A DNA stretch of 64,000 bases, taken from contig VUYV01000062.1 of NCBI GenBank assembly GCA_008711295.1, positions 1,145,309 to 1,209,308 on the forward strand, read 5' to 3'. The first letter of the stretch is position 1. Each line of letters starts with the position of its first letter. Of the stretch, positions 24,584 through 37,967 are shown piece by piece. The translations under genes were made by a program, and so were the position numbers. Source of the DNA: Anarhynchus alexandrinus. Lineage: Eukaryota; Chordata; Aves; Charadriiformes; Charadriidae. A model generated the notes under the pieces. It was not told where the DNA came from, did not search any database, and was given only the letters and a program-made list of their open reading frames with translations.

Positions 24584-27311
24584 GGAAGACTTTCATACTA
24601 CCTGCACAGCTACATCAGGAAGGATACTGGATTTCAAAGAAGATTCAGGAAATACATTCCCACAGAAATTACTATATACTTTTCAACAGAAGGCAGAAAA
24701 CAGAATTTCTAAAAAAAAAAAACCCAAAAAAAACCAAACAACAAACAACAAATAACCAATCAACCTAACAGCAGACTCATACCATTCAGGGTTTGTGCAC
24801 TAATCAGATTGCAGTGAAGGGAAACAATAAAGGTATAGCAAATTAGATGCTACGAGAGATTTCAGAATTGATTGTTCCATTGCCAAATTCTTTGTCATGT
24901 GAACAATCCCAACTAAAATCACTGTTCTGAACAACTACAAGGAACTGAGATTGCTATATAAAGTTAGCTGATAACAGTTTTTAATCATGACTGTGAGGAT
25001 AGTGTCTGATCTAGTCTAGCAGACGAGATGGGAGCTGCAGCTGGCATGCTAACAGCATGCTCATTTTCATCCCTGGGACTCTAGGACTAAAATTGAACAG
25101 CTTCCATGTAACCTCTTACACCATCCTGGAAAACTGGATGTCCTGTAGAGAGCAGAAAAGGCAACAGCACACCTCCTTCTTGGTGCAAACCTTCCTGGAG
25201 CTCATCTTGAGGCAGCACAAGTTTTCACTACTCATAATGCAAGCCTCTGCCTTCAAGGAAGGATGCAGAGCCAGGGAATCGCTGCTCATCCCCAGTGATT
25301 CAATCTGCATTTCACAGCAGTCTCACAATCCAAGGAAGTTGCTGCTTGTTGCTCCAGAAGTGCTGAACAGCTCTGCTGGTCACAGAGGCAGGCTGATTTT
25401 TATGATTTGGTAAAGCAACCCTCTCATTTCTCCAAATTCATGTCGATTTTTCCCCCCCTAAAGCAAATATTGTTATAAAAACTCAGTAGCCAAGCCTATA
25501 AATTGAAGTCACCATTCTAAGATCCTGTATTCCACAGCAGATAACTGCCAAACTTCAAACATTTCGGTGGAAACAGTCAAGCTGCTACAGCTGTTTCCAA
25601 GAGTCAGGGGTTACTGGGAGAGTGGAGAGGATGTGACAACTTGCTGGTAATGTCACAAGATCTTTTTGTCAGGAAGTTCCAGCATTAACAAACTTTAGGA
25701 AGGACTTGAGAATCAATAAATAAGGCTCGCAAAAGCAACCTTAACATACTTTGATGTTGTTGCTTTGTATGATGAAGGCAGTTCTAAAGGCAATGTAACC
25801 AACAAAAGTGAAACACAGTGGCTACTGGCAAAACTTGCAGTTTGACAGAAAAATTAGAAATTATGTTTCCAGACTTGTACTGTTTACATGACATGGGTGG
25901 AAGTAGAAGGTGGCAACTACATCCACAGTCACAAAGCATTCTTGGGGCACAACCAACAACAGAACCTAGACCACCTTTCACCTTTATGTAGTCAAAATCT
26001 CAAGTTAAAAATAAATAAATATATTAATAATCACAAGTGTTATAATTATCCTAATGTCCCCCATCCAAGGTCACTCTTTTGCCTAGTTTAAAACCCAAAA
26101 TAGTATTTTTAGTTTGTTGCAGTCGACTTAGATTTCAGGAAACAGAAGTTTTGCGTATTTTGAACGAATGCTTGATAAAACAATACAAATATTGACTGCT
26201 TTGTTTTTCTGTTATAATAAAAACTAGTTAATTGCTCAGTCTCACTATTCAGGAATTTATACCATGCTCATCCCTGTGAATCTTAACCAATCTTAACTGT
26301 CACAATACAGGTGGCAATATCAGAAGAGTGAAACATTAACTCAAAGATGTTTTTTTGGTGAAAAAGAGAGACAGCTTTCCCACTTTTACAACAGTACACC
26401 AAATACATCACCTCAATTTGCATTTACTTCATGTGTATTACTTAAAAAACAAAGGTGTTAACAAGGAGAAAGCTAATTGTATTTCTCTAAAAAACATCCA
26501 CATTAAAAATGGAGAGAAGTTTATGGAAGCAAAGAGTTACATGGAACCCATATCACCAGCAGAGTTTACCATCTACTAAATTAGCCTGAATTTAATTCAA
26601 GCACTGCGATAATAAGACAATCTACCTGCTCAGCTACCATGAGAGTGGTACTAATGGAATTACCTAGACAATCTGGACACATAAAATATATTTTAGAGGC
26701 TGTTTCACAGTGAGGTCACCCAGTACTAAAGCCTGATGAACTAATTTTGCTAAGAGATTTCAGTGCTCTAGTTTACAGAAGATTGTGTCACATGAGAAAA
26801 ATCTCCTGGGAAACTTGGCCTTAGGAAAGAGAATGTCAGTAGGTGAAGATTGCTAAAGCTGTGCGACTGGAAGCTCAAGGCAACACGCTGACAGCATAAC
26901 TGTTAGTGAAGCATACTTCGAACAAAACATGTTAAAAGACCTAAAAATTGCATGATGCTAGCCATTAGACAGCTTTAACATGTTAACTCTCAAATCACAA
27001 AGGCAGGCTAACATGCAACCTCAACCTTCCTCAGTAGTTTTAGAAATACAGGTGGTACTGGTGTTAAGCACTACAAATGGGATGGTCTGAAGATTTTTCA
27101 GAATGGCTGCAGGAAGTCAATATGCAAAACAAAAAAAGGAAGAAAGCAAGCAAGCTAACACAAAACCCCCACCAGTTAGCTTTACTTGTTAAAGGACATT
27201 TTTAAAAGTCACAGAGAAAAAAAAAAATTAGAAAAGCAGAAGGAAATACCTTAAAAAAAAAAAAAAAAGTCTGACAGAATCAGTAGGGGATGCCTGTAAC
27301 TAATGAGAAAA

Positions 27312-28000
27312 TGCAGGCAAGCTAGAGAGGAAGATCAGGTCAGAAATGCCAGATATGATGGAAGAACTGTATGATGTGACAGTGGAGGCCCTGGAGACAA
27401 CAGACAAAGACAGAAAAAGCAGAGAAAGAGATAGTGCTCAAGAGATGGTGCCGAGAGAGAGTAAAGAGCAGGTTTTCTAGCGGAGGGGGGAGGGGGGATC
27501 CAAGGACCCAGGGAGAGCCAATATATAAGAACCCAAAACTGTTTGCCAAGCGTATTTACACCGATTTAATCATGCAGAGTTGACAGACCTCAAACTAGGA
27601 GCATAGTGGGGAGGGAACAGTGAAGATAAGAACAGGCAAGAAGGTAGATGGTAGATTGCGTAAGTTTTTGAAAGAGCTTTTGCTAAAGCAGTTTTAAAGA
27701 AAAGGTGGCCACCATATGCAGCAGAGATCTTGTGAAGGATGAAAGGAAGAAAGAGCGAAGCTACAGATCATGCTGATGCCAAACAGACAATGAACATGGA
27801 GAAAGCAGCCTCGGAAAAGCTAGAGAAAACACTAAATCCAAAAGAGAGGGATAAGAAAGGCCACCCAAGAACATAAGGAATCAAAGTACTAAAGAACAGC
27901 AGATTAGAGGACAGAAAAGAGACTGTAGATCAGTGGCCAGAAGCAGAGAAATCTCATTTTATAATCTGTTCAGCCTGAAGGGCAAACAGGCAATACAGAG
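27312..28000 (+). other. Purine-rich block with short charged open frames
   Basis: The + strand is strongly enriched in A and G over roughly 700 bases. Several short frames translate to highly charged peptides. One runs from about 27312 to the TAG at 27478-27480 and includes MPDMMEELYDVTVEALETTD. Another starts near 27799 and reads MEKAASEKLEKTLNPKERD before a stop. The bias and charged frames resemble a decayed coding sequence, perhaps an old retroelement, but no domain is recognised and plain purine-rich sequence would give the same peptides. Confidence 0.2.
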
Positions 28001-29527
28001 CTAGAAAAAAAAAAGATTAGTTACAATACCGTACAAGAAAGAAATCAAAGTAGCATTAAGAATGTCCACGAAACAGCCCTGCCACAGGTTTCAGAGAAAA
28101 TTAATTAAAAAGTTATTTTAACAAGGAGTCAGGGTTATCACCAGGAAAAGGAAAGTAATATTTAGTTGATTCTCCACCTATTAATTTCTTTTTAATGGGG
28201 AAACACCAAACTTTCAGCTTGTCTTCTGGACTTCAAATACTCATGATTTTCTTTGCAGGCAGTAGAGCATGCCAGCAGAAGTCATACAGCTACTCAGAAT
28301 TAAAACAACACTAAAACGGACATTAGAGTAACAGATACAGTCTGCATCCCTCCTCACTACACTTTTCAGCACCAAAGAAACACGGTTGTGTAATCAACAT
28401 TGGGCCAAAAACAAACAAAAAACCACAAACAAACAAAAAAAAACAACCCCAAACTGCCTGTGTTCATCAACTCTTACTGTGGAGATCCCAGCTTTGGCGA
28501 GAAAGGAGGGATGTTCAGTGTAGGGTCAAGAAGTCCCACAATTAAATAGAGCAAAGGGTATACTTCTGCTTTAGAGAAGTTAGCCTTTGAAGCAAAGCAG
28601 CTGAAATTAAAGCATCTGTCATTGACCAAAATGAATTACATAATTAAACAGTTAGAACTACTTTAAAGCATGCAAAGAAGCAGGACCACAGTTTAAAAAA
28701 AAATAAAATAAGTGAACAGCTGCAATATGAAGCATGTTAAATGAGTCTTAAACATTTGAAGGAGAAGAGAGAATTAGGAATATAAGGACTACACACAGCT
28801 GGTTTTGTTGTGAAACATTACACTAACAATGGTTTTGTTGTATATGAGCAGGTATCACTGTAAGAAGGGGGAAAAAAACTAAAAATCACACAAGAGACAG
28901 AGGAAGGGATGCTTTTGAGCAACAAGTGTTTACAGAATTCAAGCAGTTACCACAAAGAGATACTTTTGATAGAACTCAAAAGTATCAAAGTGGAGCAATT
29001 CTACCACCCTTTGCTCTTTCAGGGAGCATCATGATCTTCCCATTATCAGAACTTCCGTTCTCCTGAAGAAGAAATCCTCAGTGTGAGCAAGGTCACTGCA
29101 TCAGGCCTCTCCTGAACCATGACGCTTCCCCCCAAAATAACCTGAAATATTGATTCAGATATAATTTAAAAATAAGTAACTTAAATGACAAACCGCATAC
29201 AGAAAAAGATTTCAAGACAAGCTACAGTTCTGTGCTGCTTGAGAATAACCTAAAACACATAGGTTTAACACTCTGCACTCGATGCAAGGGATCTTATGAA
29301 GGGAGGGGGGAAAGGCTGTTCAGCAGTTTTTAGCTCTATAGATGAAGGCCTGGATTCTGGCATACATACAAGCCGAGTGAAGAAATTCAGCTCCACTTCC
29401 TCATCCAGTCTTACACTGGTGAAGATTTCTCCTTGATACACACCAGGAGAGTTTTGTAACAGCTGGTTATGCCTGTATTTTTTCTATTTAGCTCCACCTG
29501 AGTAGTACCAGCAGATGGAGCGTATTT

Positions 29528-29552
29528 AAAAAAAAAAAAAAAAAAAAAAAAA
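29528..29552 (+). repeat. Poly-A tract, 25 bases
   Basis: Uninterrupted run of 25 A bases. The upstream sequence shows no recognisable processed-gene copy or CR1 end. Confidence 0.9.
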
Positions 29553-31299
29553 GGCAAACTAATCACCCATTGGACTGTTGGTTTTGTCGATAATTTCTCA
29601 AATTGCTTGTTTTTCTTTTTATACGCAATAACACACAAACCAAAAGCAAATTCCACCTCAAACTTGTTTCCATAAAACTTGTCTCCATAGTCTGTAATGC
29701 AGACACCAACTGCTGTGTAACATGTGCGCACTACTAATGTGGATGAATTCATACTGACCTCTCTCATACACTCAGTTGCCTTAAGAGTGACAAAAGACTT
29801 CCCTAGTATCCAGTGTAATTGTAGACTACCACCAAAAGGATGGTTCTATTCCACTTTCTTCCGACAAGCACCAGTAGATTTCCAGCCCCTCCCTTGCATG
29901 GGACGTGGACATTGTGCAATCGGTATATAAATCAGTTCAGTTCTCCTGCATGACAGAAGATTATATTTCCATTTAATTTTGGGGAGGCCAGTTTTCCATC
30001 AGATCAGTTTGCTGAAGCAATCCTTCTCCCTCCTGCAGCCACACCATCACTAAATCTTATGCAAACGGACAGACAAGACAAACAAGTAAGCAGAACGGGA
30101 GCAAAACCAGCCCCTTTCACCGGGAACCTGCAGCTACTCTGTGCAAGGTGAAACAAGAAATGATACTGAAGTACAAATGCAAAGCTCTATCAAAACGTAC
30201 CTGTCTGTAAGGCCAGGATCTGCAAACTGAGTCACAGCGAAGTGCAGCATTAACACTCTTTACTTGCAGTCTTCCACTGAAACATCTTTCCTCATTCCTT
30301 TCCTTGAGGAACAAATTGCATTTTCCAAACACTGGCTCAGCTTTACAGTGTGTAGTTAATAGCAGCATTAAATAAAAAATATCAATAACATGAAAACATC
30401 TGCAAAACAAATTCACAAAAGAGCACTTTTAGTTTGTATTTATTTGTCTACCTCTATCCAACTTCTTCTCTGAAGCAAACGCACATTATGATAGCGGTAT
30501 TAATAACTTATCACTGTTTTCCAGTTATTAAGACTTGCTCTTATTCCCTAGTTAAAAAATGCAATGGTGTACAAACGCATTTACATTTGTGGAGAATTTC
30601 TATGCTATCTTACGACCACTATGTACAACTTAGACCAACTGTTCATATCACTGTTGTCACACAAAGTGAGAAAACTCATCTCTCCCCTACGACAGGGGAG
30701 TAGGAGTCATGTAGCCAGGTGCACGTTAAGTGCTATTAAGGCCTGTCAACAGATGAGCAAAATTACCTCAGAGATGCAGTGGAAGACCAGTGACAAAATC
30801 CAAGCTACCTGCAACCCAGAATCAAAACCTGTGCAAAGAGCAGGACTAGCATGCAACAGACATCTGGAAGAACGAGCTGTCCTACACTGAAAAAGAACAT
30901 GTATATGCACTAGAAATTCACGTTACAAGCCTGTACACATCTTCAGTTGGTTTGCTCTGCCATTCTCACATAGGAACATATTTGGGTGCACTGAAAAAAT
31001 GCAGCCTCTTTTGAAAGGCTGTTTTGTGTCACTGCAAACACCTGCTGCATCTATTGCTCCCGGTAGGAATAAGCCTCTAACAGGAACCTAAATTCACTGG
31101 ATAAGCCAGAACAGCTACAGTACAAGACACACACAGGGGGCAACCCCCATCACAGAATTGCCGCCTCGCCACTTCGGGGCAGAGGTGTTCACATGGAACT
31201 GCCCCAAGGATGCTCAGGGACAGCCTCAGCATAAATATATATAGATACACATACACACAACTAGTACCTGGTTTTAATACCTAACTGCCAAACTCCACA

Positions 31300-32150
31300 A
31301 AAGCTAATTTGTGGCTAATTGTTCCACATTTTAAGCCTTTTCCCTTCCTTTACTACGCAAAGTTCTACAAACTCTACCTCAAAAGATCACCTCTTGTCTG
31401 TACCAAGAGGTCTCCTCACCAGATTCAGTTTCCTCAATTTCTAACGTATGTCCTTCATTTCTGTTCAAAGCAAGTCATTTATTCTCATTCTGACAGACCC
31501 CCTGCTTTTTCTTCTGGTAACCTTCATCTTTCTTCTTCCAATACACAGCAGCAGCACTCAAGTTTTTCTGTATTTTCTCGTTCAGCCATACTAGTTATTA
31601 AGGCAACTTAACCCTTCTTGAGATTATATATCAGACTTATTTTATTGATTCCTGATCTCATCTCTCCGTATCTATCTCTGTGTCTCTGACACTTGTTTCT
31701 GGATATCCCACCATTACATTCAGTTCACTAAGCTAAACATCAGACTACTTATTCTCCATCCACAGGACTGTCCTTTTTTGCTGTACTTCATTTGCTGTTC
31801 TCCCTAATAACACAGGCTGTCTGCTCTTCTCACCTTCTTGATTTCTTTCAAGATTAAAAGTATTATTACAAAAAATACTAAGAACTGTGATGCATAAACT
31901 ATGGGAACATAGTATATGATCATCTCTGTTCAGTGATCTCGCTCCCCACCCACCTTACCTCTGGCCCTACCAAGCTATCCCTTACTGTTCACTTTCCAAC
32001 CTTTTCCACTCTTGGCTTATGCCTCTCCTCAGCCAAGTACCCCCACCACCCTCTTTCAGACCCCTCCTCTGCATTCGTGTCGTCCCGTACTCCCCGAGTA
32101 CCAGCTCTCTCTTCCACACAGTTGACAGGTACAGCATCTACTATAAGTTG
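31300..32150. other. Pyrimidine-rich (+ strand) non-coding block
   Basis: The + strand is enriched in C and T across about 850 bases, just upstream (on +) of the CpG island. On the minus strand this reads as purine-rich, with one 61-codon frame at 31989-32174 of charged character. A good minus donor (AGAG|GTAAGGTGG) lies at 31956, but no acceptor with a pyrimidine tract precedes it. Function unknown. Confidence 0.3.
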
Positions 32151-32479
32151 AAGCATTTGATGCCAGAACCTCATCTTGTTAGGTGCTTTCCTACATTACA
32201 ACTGTTTTAAAATGAAAATAAAAGCTGCATATTATGTCAAAACTGTTTATCTGTCCCTGATAAGCGGAGCAAATATAGCATGGGACTGAGGTGAGCGTGG
32301 TGAGCGTGGTCTCCTCAGGCAGAGCTGACACAGCCAAGGCGAGCCTGCCCCTATCATGGACATGAAGCTTCAACCGTGCCTTGAGGGTGCCTGGATGGCG
32401 ATGACCATTCCTGCAGCTCAGTCCTCGGCTCTCCTGGCGAGGGGAGCAGCTAAATCCGGACTTGGTGTGACGACTAACG

Positions 32480-33190
32480 AGGTGTGCAGTGCAACTCACT
32501 GAAACCAGCAACTGCCCTCCCACCGCCGGCAGCGACCCGCAGCCATTACCAGCCTGGACAGGGCTGCAACTGACAGGAGGCGGCGGGCGGTGGGTTTGGA
32601 GGCCCTGGGGAGAGACAACTGCAGGACTGAGACCCGCAGATACGGACCCCAACCTCCGCTCCCCGGGACGCCTCTCTGCCGCCGCCGCCCCCGGGCTCTC
32701 CCTCACGGCCTCCCCCGCACCGAGGGCTCTCGGCCCCGCCGCGGCGGCCTCGCCCCAGGACGGGGACGGAGCCCGCCGGGCCGNCACCTCTTCCCGCCGG
32801 CCCCCACCGGCCCCCGCGCCCGGGGAGAGGGAGGCGGCGCCTGGTATTAACGGCCTTATCGAAGCCCAGGTGCTCGGTTCGGCAGTCCTCCAGGCGAGCA
32901 GGGGTTCAGAGATACCACGGCTGCCTGAGGAGAGGGGCGCCTGAGGGGGAGCGGGCAACTCTCCTCCGGCTGCCCGGAGCGGGCGGGTGAGGTAACCGCA
33001 GCACCGGCCACAGACCTCCCGAGCGCAGCGGGAAGGGGGGACGCGTCTCTGTCTGCAGCTTGGGTGAAACGTGGCCGCTCACGGCTGATAAACAACCGGC
33101 TCCTGCCTGAGCCCTCCTTCTCCTCATGGGCCCCCAACTGAGCATCGCCCCGTTGGGCACCCGCCATGGGGGGCTGTGTGGGGGCACAGC
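32480..33190. promoter_or_regulatory. CpG island, probable vertebrate promoter
   Basis: By hand count about 60 CpG dinucleotides fall within roughly 600 bases, against a CpG-poor surrounding. The core (32640-32830) is very GC-rich and an N sits at 32784. GC boxes such as GAGCGGGCGGG occur at 32971-32990. On + a donor-like GGCG|GTGAGGT follows at about 32985, consistent with a non-coding first exon reading right. The long open frames across the island (32191-32958 on -, 32489-32944 on +) are expected from high GC and overlap each other, so neither is called. Direction of transcription is not settled. Confidence 0.6.
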
Positions 33191-36100
33191 CTTGGACTGG
33201 CCGGGTGTTTCAGTAAAGAGGGATGCAAACCAAGTTCTCCCAGACCCCAGAAAATGTAAAATTAATATAATCTTTAAGTGCCTTATGTTCATCCCTCATT
33301 CTTGGGGCCATCTTGTGTGGTGTCCACCTTACACATACCTTTTTACTTGTGAGCCTTAAACACCCTTGGCCTCAGACTAATTGTTTTCAGTGTTACAAGT
33401 TAGAAACTCCTACTTTATTTCAATAGCATAGTAATCTGCTGTCATCACAGCAAAATTATACAAATAGTTTAAAAACTGATTATTAATAACACCCAACACA
33501 AATAGTGCTTTTCACCTCCTTCCTCAAGTATCAGTCAGTGTATTTGGGGATGCCAGGGAAATTTGGGATTCCTAAGACTACATCTTCACTGTTTCCCAAA
33601 GCTGTAAGCTTCGAGAGAGGGCACAGCTAACCTTCATGTTCTCCATTTCGCAGACGGCACTGCCTGCCCTTCCTTTTTATTGTAAGGCTCCTTCAATTCC
33701 AATGGACATCTGTAATTCCGTTCTCCATTAATTCAACCAACTGCCATACCTTCCAGTGTAATCAGCGTCACTCCAGCCTCCACTTTCTTTCTTGGGTTTC
33801 TCAGTCCTGTTAATCTGAAAACAGATGAGAAAGAGAGTTAATACTGACACTGGGAGCATCATATTAAAGGTGTCTTTGATCTCCATCTGCTTATTGGAAC
33901 AAGTGGCAGCTTGCTTAGACCTTCTTAGGTCATCTTCTCAGATCACCTACTAATGATCCAGGTGTCAAATCCATTTTACTTGACAATTTCATTTGCCCCG
34001 AGATGCTGATCAGTCAGCAGGCCAACCAGACCAGCAATGTTACTCCCGGTGTGTTGTGGGAACGCAGGCAAAAGTCCTTTGGTAGAAGCCTGTGCAAACG
34101 TGGCAGTAGTGGTCCAGCCCCAATACTTGGCTCTGTTCCCTGTGTGGAAGAAATTGGCCATTTCTGATAAAAGAATAAAATATATGGACATAAATAATTT
34201 GTCTTTAATTTGACCCCTTTTGGATAAAATCATCAAGACCTTTGCCTCAGGTCCCAACAGTCTGTACGCTGGCTCTCTGAATGGAGAACTGAGTGTGCTC
34301 TGTAAGAAGCAGGTTGTTCCCTTTTCTCCTTCTAGGCCATTAGCTATTCCTTTGATTAGTTTGCCTTCATCCCTCAGGGTCTCACATTTCTTTTCTGTAC
34401 ATAATATGCCATACGTTGTATTACTCTTAGCTCAGTTTTAGAGCACTGTAGAACACATTTTTCTTTCTGGGCTTGTCCAATATGAGCTCATATACTTCAG
34501 ATCTCTTTTTCTTCCCCTGATCATTGAAAATAAAATATCACAAGTAACCTAGTATTTTTGGATCCATCCAAATCCTTAAAAGCTGTGGTAAATCCTAACA
34601 TCATGGAGATGGATGAGAATTAGACCTCGCGTACCCACAGAAATCAGATGTATGATTACATCCTTTGCAGTTCTGGGCTCCAAATTAGCCTGTCAGGTTT
34701 GCATGTACTACTTCTGCTGACTTCAGTGGGAATTGCACATATGAAACTAACAGAATAATCAGGCCCTGAAAATTTGAGCTTGTGTCCCCAAGCATAGCTA
34801 CTGCATTTTTAACTGATTCAGTGTGAGATGCATCTGTGACCCTAGAGCAACAGCAACAGCTGGGAGTACGTGCTGGCACCCAGAAAGCTAGTGCTGTCTT
34901 TCCACATGGGATATACAGCAATCTCCAACCTGCCCTGCTTGTATTTAAAACACAAACTTAGATATAATATAAAGGAAGTGTTTCTGTTACCATGACATCG
35001 AGCAACAAAATAAACATTACACTCCCTAGAAAATGAAATACAAGGTAACAGAGCATTTTAGCAAGTCTAATGGCAGAAGTCGGAGCCATCACAACACATT
35101 ATAGAAGACAAATGAAAAGGTTGATTTTGATAGCTTGAAATAACAGAGGAAAATGTTGCAATAATTTTCATACAGAAAAAGACACACTCTAGATATTCTT
35201 TGTCCCAACCAAGTGTTGGAAAACCACTGGGTTTATTTTCATTTTAATCTTCTGGATTTGAAAAGCTGCTTTTTTTTTTTTTTTTTTTTTTCCTGAATTC
35301 CACAAATAAGGGCTAGGACTAGATGTAAAAGTCACTAGGCACTTCCTAGAAATTTCCCAAGGAGAAATTAGATTTTTTAAAAAAAAATAGTCAGGAACAA
35401 ATAATTCAAATCTAAAACACAAGGAGTTTTAGCTATTATCAATAAAATGTTGCATTATTCCCGAAAGAAATATTCAAGTATTTCATACCTGATATTGATG
35501 GTTCAGCATCCCAATTCTTCACATTCAGGCTGACTAGCCACTCACTTGGGAAAGCAAAAAGTTACATAGATTATCAAATCTAAACCTGAAGGCTACATAG
35601 GCAGTTAGTATTACACAACCACGCGGAAGTCAGTGCAAAGAAAATAGAACCGATCATCAAAAGAAAAATAAAGTAACAGCATTTCAGACACATACTTTAA
35701 ATCAAGCTTCCATGATACCTACACTATAGACTTTTTTGTTAAAGTAGATAAAGTTGTTGGTTTAATATTCAAATTCAGTCTTTGTCTCTGTACTTAAAAG
35801 TCCTCTTTGTAACAGATGGTAGAGAACTTCCGATGATAATTCAGTAGAAATCACTTTATTCAACAGATACAGGAGTTACACTGAGTTCTGGGCTCAAAAA
35901 TGTTGCAACATTTATGTGCATCTCTCTTCAGGACAGCAATGAAATCCTAATTCAATATGTGTAACTTTAACTATCTGACCTTGCACTGGTATATTATTCA
36001 AATACATCATGCATGTACGTCCCATTTTGTACTGTTTTAATTTTGATCTGAAATAAGACGCCTCCTAAAAAAATGTGAAAAGATTTATTTCTTTCAGTTC

Positions 36101-36466
36101 AGAGTACATCTGTAGTACTCCTATGCCTGCCTGTTATGTTATACTTAACATAGACGTGGGGGCTTCTTTGCCCTCATTTTACAAAGTAGCAAGCCTTCCT
36201 GGTAGAGCCAGGAGCCAGGCACGTTCTTTTCAGCAAGTCCATTACGCACTCACTCTGCCCAACTCAAAGAAGTAAAACCATGACCACACAACTTAACATT
36301 AATTATGTATTTCATGGAGTTGTCCATTTTAGAGCTGAATTAGTGAAATGCAATTGAACCGAGCCAAAGGCTCGGACCGGGCTGCCATTTTGACATTCTC
36401 ATCAGGGAAATGATGCTGTAAACACCCATACTTGATTCACATGCATGGTCTCTTGGTTGCCTACAG
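33191..36466. other. Non-coding stretch downstream of the CpG island
   Basis: AT-rich, with a 22-base poly-T at 35270-35291 and no recognised repeat or gene. Frames are under 100 codons. It would be the first intron if the CpG island drives a + strand transcript. Confidence 0.5.
35270..35291 (+). repeat. Poly-T tract, 22 bases
   Basis: Uninterrupted T run. No retroelement was recognised next to it on the minus strand. Confidence 0.9.
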
Positions 36467-36544
36467 TAATGCCCATCTGTTCAGATGGCATCATGCCCAC
36501 TCAAGTTGCTCAAGGGAATACATGCTGGGCAGTGATTGGCTTAG
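36467..36544 (+). other. Candidate internal exon, 78 nt
   Basis: A good acceptor (TCTCTTGGTTGCCTACAG) ends at 36466. A full-consensus donor (TTAG|GTAAGTATTT) follows 36544. The 78-nt interval is a multiple of three and open in two frames, one reading MPICSDGIMPTQVAQGNTCW. It is the first strong + strand exon candidate after the CpG island. No homology is recognised, so a non-coding RNA exon is equally possible. Confidence 0.25.
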
Positions 36545-37435
36545 GTAAGTATTTTTCAAACTGGGTCGGTGTCGACCTCCTTTTGGGAAGGCCCAAGAGG
36601 GAAAGGAAACAAAAAGAATTTTCATTTTTTATTTTAATGGATTGTTTTCATTTAACATTCAGCAAAAACGCCACCATCTATAAAACATTCAGTAGATGGT
36701 TTTGCTAATTCCTTAGTACCTGTGACCCCAGCATGGAAAAATAAATTCAACTATATTCTAATTTTTTAAAGAAATTAGTTTAACCTGTTATAAAGTCACA
36801 GTCCATGTAACATTAAGACCATCTCATCTGCAGAAAAGAAACCTGTCTCAGCAGGCACTGCCACATTCTGACAATTGAACTAATTTCTTTTGTTGATGAA
36901 TATTGGTCAACACTCAACTATCTGAATTCATAGGTATTCTCACCAAAAGTCATAGCTTGAATTGTGTGGGCAGAGTGGTGAGCAACACTATGTGCCAAAT
37001 TATTAGTCAGATCAAATGAATGTTACCGTACAAAAATGCAATTCCAAAATACACAACAAACACAAACACGCATAATAGTACAGATGATTGATGTGCAGTA
37101 TCATGAAAGGATTAACCCCTTTGGGTTCCTCGGTTGGAATAATTTCCAAATACAGCCTTTTACTTCTCCAAAGCCAAAGAACTTTGCTTTAGTGAAGTGC
37201 ATTGTGCAGTGAAGCCATTGTCTGTCACATTGCTTTATCAAACAAGAAGTGTTGGGGGGGAACATGTCACCCTTTCTTCCTGCAAATAAACTGTGGGGTT
37301 TTTTTATTTAAGAGAAAGCTACCATTATTACAGGAAAAAAAAAAAAAAAGGAAAAAGGAAAAAAAGATGAAAATAATCCAGTTCCTTTTCATTTGGGAGA
37401 CAAAAGCCTTTCAGTGCTGCGTCCATGCGCTCTGA

Positions 37436-37526
37436 CTACTGTTTTGACACTGTGTCAAGATGCTCCCACTCTGCTCCAGGTCTCAGATCACAGTTGGAGT
37501 GTCTTGATACAGTGTTGAATCAGTAG
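37436..37526 (+). other. Long near-perfect hairpin (pre-miRNA-like or palindromic MITE)
   Basis: Arms 37436-37473 and 37489-37526 are reverse complements around a 15-base loop (37474-37488). Of 38 opposed positions, 30 are Watson-Crick pairs, 5 are G:U on the + strand RNA and 3 are mismatches (37442/37520, 37467/37495, 37471/37491). There are no A:C oppositions, which is what the wobbles would become on the other strand, so the fold is better as + strand RNA. An extra 7-base pairing (GCTCTGA at 37429-37435 with TCAGAGC at 37539-37545) lies just outside. Size and loop suit a microRNA precursor; a small palindromic DNA transposon relic is the main alternative. I recognise no known family. Confidence 0.5.
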
Positions 37527-37967
37527 TGTCAGCAAGTCTCAGAGCAGAGTCAAAGAGCCTCAACGTAGCCTCAGAGCGGGTAGAGTCAGAGAGACCTTTC
37601 CCCTAAACTGAAGTAGGTAGAGGGTGCTCCATTTTTTTTTTTTTATTATTTTTAATTGTTTGTTTTAACACATTTCGACCCAGCTGCACCAGGCTCATGC
37701 TTCTAATTACTAGTCTTTCTTGCACTAAGGTATCAGAGCTAGCTCTCTCCCAACTCTGAAGAGCTGTTAAAAAGCAGCATGGAATAATGTTAATATTTTC
37801 TTGAAAGAGCAAGCCTAGGCACAGGAACTGAGGACCTGCGCTTTCTCAGAGCAGCTGGCGCCGTAGTGAAGGGTTGTTAACAGGGCCAGACCCTGCTTTG
37901 GCGGCTCCGTATTCTGCTGTGTGAGAGCACTGCTGTGCCACCGTGGGGAAAAGCACAGGGAGCCTGA

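Larger units (their letters stand above)
24584..32479. other. Non-coding stretch with strand-biased blocks, no gene recognised
   Basis: No recognisable gene. The interval holds a purine-biased block on + (27.3-28.0 kb), a pyrimidine-biased block on + (31.3-32.15 kb) and a 25-base poly-A at 29528-29552. A/C-rich patches near 24.71 and 28.41 kb are the complement of G/T tracts. Open frames are short and family-less. Confidence 0.6.

Noticed and set aside
25620..25790. AATAAATAAGGC and a GGAAACAG/CTGTTTCC inverted repeat as a possible transposon
   Set aside because: The inverted repeat is only 8 bp and no element boundaries or target duplication were seen.
32489..32944. 151-codon open frame on + in the CpG island
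   Set aside because: Same compositional cause; no recognisable domain, and it stops before the donor near 32985.
32191..32958. 255-codon open frame on - across the CpG island
   Set aside because: It relies on GC-rich sequence where stops are rare, includes an N and overlaps open frames on + in the same place. The peptide is low-complexity Pro/Gly/Ala/Arg in the GC part and unrelated AT-derived residues outside it.
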